The translations under genes were made by a program, and so were the position numbers. The notes under the pieces are model-generated. The model saw only the letters and a list, made by a program, of their open reading frames with translations. It searched no databases and was not told the origin of the DNA. Positions 55,745-64,000 of a stretch of 64,000 nt of DNA are shown piece by piece (the first letter of the stretch is position 1; every line of letters begins with the position of its first letter). The stretch comes from Delphinus delphis (lineage: Eukaryota; Chordata; Mammalia; Artiodactyla; Delphinidae), in NCBI RefSeq assembly GCF_949987515.2, contig NC_082696.1, forward strand, positions 38,482,431-38,546,430, written 5' to 3'.

Positions 55745-57435
55745 GTTGGGTCAGATTCTTCTCCATCTTTCTCTAATAATACACTGAAAAAAATCTATAA
55801 ATGATGTTGCTTCAGGGTCTAGGAGTATGTATCACCCAAAAGAATGGACTGTTTACTGGTGGTTTTAGCAAAGTATACCAACACATGCACACAGCTTTGG
55901 AGATCTACACATCCAATCTTCGACCTTATTAAAATTACCTTGTAGTAAATTAAAAATTAAATTATAAAACTAACTTTGTCCCGACTTGCTCTATCAGGAC
56001 ACATACTGATGGCCTTGGTTACATCAGTCATCCCCTGGGCAGGCTCTTTCACCTTTTACTCCGATAACGAACCCTGAAGTTCACCACTAAACTTTTAAGT
56101 TTAATATGGTTTTCGCTAAATGTTCTATGTTGGTGACTTGTTTTACTCGCAGAAGATCACACCTCTAGGGTGGCAAGAACAAATGGGGTCTAAGTGTGGA
56201 CAGTGGCTAGTAAGCGTTCAATGAGTGCTTTTTGGGTTAACTTAACATCGATCTAACTGTGCAGTCCACCTCATCTGCAGATCCTGTCTGTGCAGATAGG
56301 AAGCTTACGTTACTGAATTTGATAAAAGTGCTCTGTGTTGGCATTTTAAGCATTGCTGCTTTAAACCCTAGGCTGGCAGTGTTCCTGAGCCAAGAAAGAC
56401 CTTTCGAGTCATCCTGCCACTTTGATCCATTTCACATCAGATTTTTATTGTTATCCTTTGACATCTGATTAAGGATAATGGTGACTTTTAGTAGAGAAAA
56501 ATTCCCCCAAATTCATCATAATTAAAATAACTGAAGAAAACACTACAAAGCTGACTCTGTTTGTAATAATCTGAAGAGTAGAATAATTACAGAAAATTCT
56601 CAAAGATCCTCACTAGCAGGGGTAAAGTGAAGCGAAAAGGAAGCATGGATAAATACATGGATACATTAAAAATAGCAGAAAGAACTACTCACTAAAGCTT
56701 GTTGACCCTGGAGAGTCATTTTGAGAGGTCAGAACATCCTGGATGATACTGACTAAAATATCTCTCTCAGTCTCTCAAAGAGATTATAAAAAAAATGGAC
56801 TAAAAAAAGTCAAGATTGAAGAAGATCTCATTTAATTCAACTATATTTGGGAGGAGCATCATTTATAGATGTGCACCTCCTGAATAAAAAAGATCATAAG
56901 TAATGTTTTGAAATGTGGTCAATGTAAAACAGCTGTTTATAATAGGACAAATACTGAAAATGAGTACATAAAAGGCAGAGAGTAAGGGAGACACAGCATG
57001 AACACATCCTGGAGCACAATTTTATTACAACAATATATCTAACCTCTGGTCAACTGCAGACTCTTCCAGACCAAATGCTTTGCACCCTTCACTGTCTTCC
57101 TTCATCCATTTCCTCTTGTTCTCCTCCCCAGGCCCTGCTCCTGCTATAGACCTTCCAATGTCCTCTTCCCCTTCATCCTACCCAAACCAGCTTTTGGAAA
57201 ATATTTACTTAATTTTTTCACAGGAACATGATCTATGTGTGGCTCCCTACAAGGAAAACTCCAAAGTCTCCGACCAAAGAAGCAAACTGTCAATTGTGGC
57301 ACTTCCAGAAATTAGCTAATGGAAGAGGAGTGGTATTTGGGAAAGACAGGGCAAAGACTTTCCTGAATTCTCAGCATTTTATCTTCCGCCTGTTTGTAAG
57401 GTTGGTGGGGGTGTTGGAGTCTAATCTGTGCTCTT
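55745..57435. other. unique sequence, no recognised gene
   Basis: Nothing supportable beyond short unsupported ORFs (56259-56468, 57080-57319). If human gene order holds, this is 5' intronic territory of PKIB, but no non-coding exon could be pinned down. Confidence 0.4.
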
Positions 57436-57439
57436 GGTA

Positions 57440-57510
57440 CCACAAATTGCATGACATTGGACAGATTCTTTAACCTCTTTGAGGCTTAGTTTCCCTCGTC
57501 CCTGTCATGC
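57440..57510 (+). repeat. MIR fragment, sense
   Basis: GCATGACATTGGACAGATTC, TTTAACCTCTTTGAGGC and TTAGTTTCCCTCGTCCCTGT reproduce the core sense MIR order. Confidence 0.7.
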
Positions 57511-57514
57511 AATG

Positions 57515-60500
57515 TTTCTTCAACGACTAAAGTATGCCCTTATTTTTCATTTGCAGTGTAGGCAGGAGAACTTAGATTCTTACAGTTTTATTTCTAGTAA
57601 TTAAGTAGCTTTCAGTTGTTACCTCTTTCACTCCTCTTACCTTACACACTTAAACCCACATAAACGTCCCAATCATTTAACAAAAATAGGCAGGAAAGAA
57701 AGGGGAAAGCAGTGATTAAAGCTATTCTAATTCATTTATAAAATTTTAAAGGCCAATTTGTTTCACTTTTAAGACCTCTGGACTAGGTGTACTTGTTGCA
57801 ATAACCCCCCAAACTTGGAATTTTCTGAGCTAGATGGATAAATTTTACTAAAAAAATTTTACTTCTACTGAAAAGTGTGAGCTTAAAGAAAAATCCATCC
57901 AGAATGTATATGACAGCTCTAGTTTCATTTGAACTACGAGTGCTCTGGTTCACGTTACTTATGTGTCACCAGGCAACTGTCCCTGAGTCTTTCAGTCTCA
58001 GGGGTGTTGACTCTTAAATTCCAAGCTACATACTCCACCCGAGTACTGAGGTTTCTGAAAATCTCAAAACTTTGCACGCTGGGGTGTGCAGGACAGTGAC
58101 GATATATAATCATACTTCATAGGGTATGGAGAGTGAAGTGTTCTGGCATTTTCAGAAGCCCCTATCACAGGTGTGGAAACAATGAAAACAATACAAGTGT
58201 TCATAGGTTTGGGGGTTTTTTTGTTTCCTTGTTTGTTCTTTACCTACTCGTGTTATGTCACTTTCCGCAGCAAAACCTCTCTGAAGCATGGATAGAAAGC
58301 AGAAGTACCTATCAACTGTTAACTTGAATAGTCTTCATATTTTAAAGTATTTTAATTGCCAAGATTAAAATTTGAAACCTGTTTCCCAGTAACTTCTAAA
58401 TCAGGAGGCTTTCTGTAGTCTGAAACACTATGTTTCTTTGATGTACTTTTAATTTAAGATAAGCTAGCCCTGTCAAAGCAGAATATTTTTGCTATTTTTT
58501 CCCCACAGGCATTTGTTCAACTGAGGCCAAGCAGAATGGCCATTTTGCTGCTGCATTCTATGCATGAGGTAAACTCTTTTGAGCTTAAGAGTGTTCTCTT
58601 TCTTTTAATCCTTTCTATAACCTGCCTCCAGATTTATCTGAGAAACATATGTTGAGTCATTCTCATCTCTATTTTTCATATCCATAGTAGTAATTATAAC
58701 TGTAAATAGAATTTTTAGTATTCTTAAAACTGCATTTTTAAAATATTAGCTGCAATCTGTCTGTCTCTCCCTTTAATTTATTCCAGTGGTAACTTCCATT
58801 TTTAAAATTAAGGGTAATATGTAAACATGTGATTCATTTTCTAATTCTATCACCATCTATAACTGGGGGCAAGTGACTAACTTCTCATAACACATTTTTA
58901 ATGACCTGTGAAGTTCAGTAGCTGGGTGAAGATTAATAAGTATGTTTTCCAAATTTAAAAATATATAGAAATATTTCAATAGGCTAATTTAAAAACTTGA
59001 AATGTAGCATTTTACACGAGACTCATGAGTCTCAATGTGACCTTAACCACAGCATACCTAATCTAGTTTCTTTTTCCTATTTTACAAATTAATGGAATTG
59101 ATGCAAAGTCAAACAAATCAATGCCATTAAAGACTGTCAAGAGAAACCAAAAAATGACAATGTATAAGTAACTTGGAAATATCTGAGAATTTGGGGGCTA
59201 GAAGGAACTCCGGTCATCAGCAAATTAATAAACAAAAATTAAGCAAACAGACAAACAAACAAACACAAAGCAACCCTGAATTCAAAGATGAGGAAGAGAC
59301 CAGATTGCAGATACGATGGAGATCTGGTTAATTTCAGAATCAAGTCTAGACATCATGTCACTGGACATCTGGGCCAGTACTTATCCCACAATAATGACGG
59401 TTTCTAATTGTTTTCAAGGATAAAAACTACTTTTTAACATCATATCACTAGTGGATATGGTGGGTGTAATCTGTAAGGGGAAAAGGCCCAGCCTCTGGGG
59501 TGTGTGCAGGAGAGCAAGGCAGCCCTTCTGCTACCGCACTCGATGAAGGTCAGGCCTTCCTGTGGTTAGGGGAAGGTTTCCGCTTGTAAAGTCTATTAGG
59601 GAAGCACATGTCCATATCGTGACCTTGAGCCTTGCTTAGAAGTGATTTCTGCGTTCTTCTAAGGCTTTATGAAAAAAATAAAAGCATTCACCTCCTTCAC
59701 TGGAAAGCACTCTTGCTTGAGAGTAGACTGTTGGGGTGGAAGGAGGCTTAGTTAAATGAGAATTCCAGTTTGGAATGATGAGATTCAGGTCCTAACAGTT
59801 ACTTACTGTTGTAATTTAAAAGTTGTATTCATTGGGGTATGAATTGCATAAATGCCAAATATATAATGATCATAACATATACTGATTTCTCTATGTGTAG
59901 GGAGAGGGATTCTAGCCTAGATTCCAGGGAGGCAGAACAAGACTGAAGAACCTTGCCTGTGGAAGGTGGGCAGAAACCTGAAACAAGGTGGTCGGCTGGA
60001 TACTAAGGAGAGAGCCAACCAGTAGTGGGCCCCGGAGAATGGGCACAATGAATGGACTTGTGTAGTAATGATGTTGAATATCTAATTCTAGGTTTCTTTT
60101 TTCTGCACTATAATTCTCTCATATTATCCTCAAGTCTTTGGTAAAGTTTACTATGCACTACAACCATCTTAGTGATATCTCTGCTTTGGGCAACAAAGGG
60201 AGTACCCTGGGGACAGTCTAAGATGACATAGACTAGAGAGAGTTGCAACAGCATCAAAAAGCTTTAGGAGACAGCAGGGAATGGTGAGCAGGGAGACCAG
60301 AGGACCAGACCAGAAAAAGTGACAGCTAGCACCCAGGGTAGATCCATAGACTCTGAGGATTCTAAGAAATAGTAGGTGTGGGGAAAACAAACAAACAGAA
60401 CAGATTGTACCTCCTGGAGTGTGGAAGCTACAACTATGTTTACTGAGGTTTAATAGCAAGATGACTCCTCAAAGTTGAAGAACCTACACTTTTTAGATAT

Positions 60501-61330
60501 CTGTTGATTGAGAAAACATTTAACAGTCGAAAAGGTACTATAAAATAAACATTTTAAAGAAATTAACCCTTATTTTTATAACAATAATCTATATACATTT
60601 GAAAAATGTTAGTATATATGATATGTGACAGTATTTATTCAGACACAGATGCATGGCTTTGTGGACCCCCTCGACTAATTCTATAGAATTCTAGGGGATC
60701 AGGATATTCATTGTTGGCAAACACTGGACTGTATCATAAATCATGGCCTAATGGCCAGCACCCGTCTCCTGTAACAACCATAATTTTAATCACTAACTTG
60801 TCAGCCTTCTTCTACCTACCTTTAATTCCGCCCTTCTTCCATGTGGAATTATAGGCTATTTAAAAGTTTTAAAAAAATGTTTAACACTTGGGTAATCTAA
60901 GTCCCTCAGATAGCTCTTAGAGATCGAAAGGCTAGATAACCATGATTGTCAATGTTCAGTAGACAATTCCAGAGGGTCTCAGCAATATATGGGTAGAACA
61001 GAATGCAAAAATCTCTCGTGCTAGATTCCATCCCACAGTCCCATCATTTGTTCAGCGCAGAGTCCTGGGAGCCTATTTTGAGTACTGACAGCCCACCTCC
61101 AGTTTCGGGCTGTGGGCTTACACATTAATGGCATCCTTGCCTTATCCAAGCATCATTTGTTAGGGTATGATAGTCACATGACAGAGAATCATTCTTGAGG
61201 GGAAAAAAATAAGATATCACTCCTGAAAACTCTAAATTATTTTCAGCAAGGCTGGGATGGAAAGTCTCAATTAGCAAGTGCAATAAAGATGTGACATTTA
61301 AAAACAAATTATAACACATTTCCATCCTTC
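57515..61330. other. long repeat-poor stretch, no recognised gene
   Basis: Almost 4 kb with few recognisable repeats. A plus-strand AATAAA lies within GAAAAAAATAAAAGCATTC near 59674-59682, and a CAAA-type run is present at about 59250-59265. No exon could be supported. The low density of young repeats here may only be chance. Confidence 0.35.
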
Positions 61331-61480
61331 ACTGGAATACTGAATGATGACATATTGTTCTTTTATAGTTGCCATTTCCAAGTTTTAATTGCCTTGGTTT
61401 AATTGGTTGTATCCAAAGAAATGTCAATTCGGTAATTACCCCTATGCTATTGGAATCACCTTCATTTAACGAGCAAAGGA
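61330..61480. promoter_or_regulatory. candidate conserved non-coding element
   Basis: A repeat-free stretch with several homeodomain/HMG-type cores (TTTTAATTGCC, GGTTTAATTGG, CGGTAATTACC and CCATTTCC). This is motif texture only. Confidence 0.2.
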
Positions 61481-61679
61481 AAACTGACTTCTGAAAGGGA
61501 AAAACAATTAAAATATAATACCGGGGAAATACTGTATCATTGAGGTATTAAAAAATAATATTGTATATGACTGAAACTCAGTTTATTTCATAGGAATCAA
61601 AAAAATGTTCTTTTTAAATTCGAAACAGTAATATACCAAATACATAATCAAACATAAATTAGTTAATACAGAATCATGT

Positions 61680-62280
61680 TCATTCATTTATAAATTTATT
61701 AATTCACTTAGAAAATATCTACTGAGTGCCAATGATATGCCTGGCAAGAATTATATAACTACTTTCACGGAATCTAATGGGTGAGAAAAAAATAATCAAC
61801 ACAAATCCGTGTATGAATACAAACTGTGGTAAGTCGTAGATGAAAAATTATGTGGGCTTATGTGAGTGTATCAGAACCTGACGCATTGATAATACGAGCT
61901 GAGATATGGACAAAAGGAACATCTGGTATAGAGGTAGAAAGAGAGTATTTCAAGCAGTAGAGAACACAGCACATTTCAGGAACTGAAGGAAGGCCAGTGT
62001 GGCCCAAACGCAGAGAAGAAGGTAAGAAATGGCACAAGATGGAGTAGCTCACTTAACAGGGGCTACATCATTGAGGCGTGTTAAAGATTGGGTCTACTAT
62101 TCTAAAAGTACTGGGAAGCCACTGAAGTCTTTTAAGCAATAGCGTGACAATCAAAATTGAATTCTTAGATCACTTTGGCTACAGTAAATGGAATAGACTG
62201 AGAAAGAAGAGTGGATTCAAGAGATGAGTTTGGAGGCAGCTGCAGTATTCCAAGTGAGACATAATAAATTAGAAGGTAGA
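61680..62280 (+). repeat. copy of the ancient repeat family
   Basis: ATATCTACTGAGTGCCAATG, AACTGAAGGAAGGCCAGTGT, GGGAAGCCACTGAAGTC and GGAGGCAGCTGCAGTATTCC reproduce the 5' to middle part of the family represented at 28310-28700, the 3' half of which is seen at 5660-7750. Confidence 0.6.
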
Positions 62281-62424
62281 GTTTACGCCTTCGATTTAAC
62301 AATCCATAAAGTCTACAGTTATTTGTGTTCTACAAGTGACCTATTTTCAAAGAATTAAATGTGTCGGAGCTAAAAGGAAAGCAGAGTGATAGAATAGAAG
62401 GTATGTGTGCTTTAGAAGGAACTA

Positions 62425-62610
62425 CAGCTGGCTTAGCATTCTGGTCTGAACTTTTCGCTCCACTCCTTGTTAGCTGAGGGATGTTATGTGAGGCATTAAG
62501 CTCTCTGAGCCTCAGCTCCCACATCTTCTGAGTGCACATAATAATACCTCCCACAGTTGAGAAGATTAAGTGGGACAATGTGTGTGATGTTCTCCGCGTG
62601 GAAGGCCAGT
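62425..62610 (+). repeat. MIR SINE, sense
   Basis: GAGCCTCAGCTCCCACATCT, AATAATACCTCCCACAG, AGAAGATTAAGTGGGACAAT and GTGTGTGATGTTC follow the sense MIR order. Confidence 0.8.
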
Positions 62611-62649
62611 TAACACTGAAGAGCCCAGGACACATCAGCGGGTCTCATC

Positions 62650-63240
62650 CCCTCCTATTACAGATCTTCATCTTCCTTTTGAAACTTGTTCCTCCTCCTG
62701 TGTTTTCTTTCTCAGTGAATAGCACTATAATCCAGCCAGTTGCACAAGTCAGAAACCCAGCAGGCATCCTTTCCCCTCACCTTCCATGATAATCAAGTCA
62801 TACAAAGTCTATTCTCTAAATAGCTCTTGAACCAATGGACCGACTGCTCTGCTCTTTCACTACCCTAGTTAAGGGCACCAGCCTCTCTAGATTAGATGAT
62901 CCTCTTCACTCATTACCCTGCCTCCATTTTGTTGTCCCCTAGTCCATTCTTTACACTAGCCAAGCAAATATCACTATCTCAGTTCTCTGACTACTCCCCT
63001 TATGCCAAGAAAACGTCATCCAGTTCCTTAGCATGGCTAACAACACCCTCCCTGATGTACACTCCGCCTACTTCCCATCCTCACCTCTTGCCACTCCTCC
63101 CCCCACCTTGGGTCTGGCAGGTGAAAGAAACTGCTCCCCATTTAGGACGTGTAGCTCCCAGACGTACTCCCTTCACCTCCACATTCAGGCCACCGGCTGG
63201 AGCACTCTCCCTCCAAAGCTTCTCTTGATTAGGTCAACAA
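62650..63240 (+). repeat. L2 LINE segment
   Basis: CCAGCAGGCATCCTTTCCCC, ATAATCAAGTCATACAAAGT, a CTAGTCCATTCTTTACAC block and TATGCCAAGAAAACGTCATC are in L2 order. The continuing 3' end is at 63600-63850. Confidence 0.6.
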
Positions 63241-63339
63241 CTTCTCAACACTGAGCCTCAGCTCAGAAAAAAAAAAGTGTCTGGGAGGCACTTTTGCTCC
63301 ACTTGACTGTATCCCAAGTATGTTGGACAGCCTATAACA

Positions 63340-63480
63340 TGAATTTCATTATTTGAATGAATTGAACAAGCGGTCAAATGAGGTCTAAGGAGTCTGATTG
63401 GATTGGCCAAGGTTACATAGGTTAGGGGTTACTGTGAGGAGAAGATCCAGGTCTTCGGCCACATGTTGCAGTGTCCCCTT
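63340..63480 (-). repeat. MIR-like fragment
   Basis: AATGAGGTCTAAGGAGTCTG, ATTGGCCAAGGTTACATAGG and AGATCCAGGTCTTCGG resemble the antisense MIR 3' region but are diverged. Confidence 0.45.
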
Positions 63481-63599
63481 CTCTCCATCATGCTGACATT
63501 TTGCCTTATTAATCTCAATTGCACTGGCTCTCCTCATTAAGGCTTTGAAACATTCTCTTCATGTGGTTGCGAAATATTGCTCATTTATACCGAGGCTTA

Positions 63600-63850
63600 T
63601 AGTTTTTGCACTCAAAACAGATCAATGTCCCCTCCTTCCAAAAGCCTTCCTGGACTCCCCTAAGAAGTGGTAGCCGTGGCTCGTGTGACACTCTCAAGCA
63701 CTCCTGTAGCATTTTTATACTGCTCTCCCTACCTGTGATACTGTGAATTCTTCCGAAACTAGGACCATGCTGGCTTCATTTTACATCTCTGATACCCAAG
63801 ACTGTTCTTGGGACAGAGTAGTGGTACTTGATATTTGTTGATTGTAATGG
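63600..63850 (+). repeat. L2 LINE 3' end
   Basis: CCAAAAGCCTTCCTGGACTC, CTACCTGTGATACTGTGAAT and CTGTTCTTGGGACAGAGTAG follow the L2 3'-end order. Confidence 0.7.
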
Positions 63851-64000
63851 CTCTTCAGAGCTGAACAGTATCCAAATAAGGGCAACTAAAGTGATGTAAG
63901 GAATGCCAGGGGGAAAAAATGATGCAAGAATAAGAAGACAGACTAAGATGATGATGGCTCTGCTATATAGAGATAGGGAGTTTGAGAAAAGGCACAGATG

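Noticed and set aside
59450..59700. Possible 3' end of a plus-strand gene because of AATAAA near 59676
   Set aside because: An isolated hexamer in an A-rich run, with no open frame or splice signals leading into it.
1..64000. CRISPR arrays, bacterial operons, phage or plasmid functions
   Set aside because: No regularly spaced repeats with unique spacers, no ribosome-binding-site gene arrays. All composition and repeats are mammalian.

Overview
This window is mammalian nuclear DNA, almost certainly from a cetacean. The main evidence is nine copies of a roughly 200-bp tRNA-Glu-derived SINE whose sequence I recognise as the CHR-2 type found in whales and dolphins. Most copies have clear 11-17 bp target-site duplications. 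There are also three CHR-1-type relatives, ruminant/whale-type L1 fragments, mariner MITE remnants, and the usual old mammalian background (MIR, L2, MER2, MER20, MER5-like, MLT2-like LTR, ancient L1). Nothing suggests bacterial or plasmid DNA. There are no operons, CRISPR arrays or insertion sequences. Nearly all ORFs here are chance ORFs or shadows of repeats.

The one protein-coding gene I can support is PKIB, the beta isoform of the heat-stable inhibitor of cAMP-dependent protein kinase. It lies on the minus strand in two coding exons. The first (32294-32462, inside an exon starting at 32470) holds the start codon, the kinase-docking phenylalanine, the R-R-N-A pseudosubstrate and the nuclear export signal. 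The second (27138-27205) holds the acidic/lysine-rich tail and the stop. They are separated by a 5.1-kb intron with canonical GT-AG ends and join in phase 1 to give 78 residues, the length I recall for human PKIB. A poly(A) signal follows about 265 bp after the stop. Sequence above 32.5 kb should be 5' non-coding intron/UTR territory of PKIB, and sequence below about 26.85 kb the downstream flank. From remembered human gene order, FABP7 would lie beyond the low-coordinate end and SERINC1/HSF2 beyond the high-coordinate end; neither is seen here.

Layout: 0.8-3.2 kb, 5'-truncated antisense L1. 5.65-7.75 kb, an old ~2-kb repeat interrupted by two SINEs. 8.6-25.6 kb, SINEs, MIRs, L2 and a MER20 in otherwise unique sequence. 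26.85-32.47 kb, PKIB 3' half. 33-43 kb, three more CHR-2 SINEs, MER2, an unusual 39.9-40.1 kb imperfect palindrome, and old L1/L2 pieces. 43.5-52.2 kb, a mariner fragment, an ancient L1 split by an MLT2-like LTR, a decayed ERVL-like provirus (pol order protease-RT-RNase H-integrase, many stops), and a mariner MITE. 52.7-54.8 kb, an L1 with both termini and target-site duplication but large internal deletions. 55-64 kb, unique sequence with MER5-like, MIR, L2 and another copy of the old repeat.

I did not find a convincing new biological system. The observations most worth checking are a proline in the core of the PKIB nuclear export signal, a four-codon uORF whose stop overlaps the PKIB start codon, the 39.9-kb palindrome, the internally deleted L1, and an unexplained 142-codon antisense ORF at 46.8 kb. 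Family names for old repeats come from memory of consensus sequences, without a database search.
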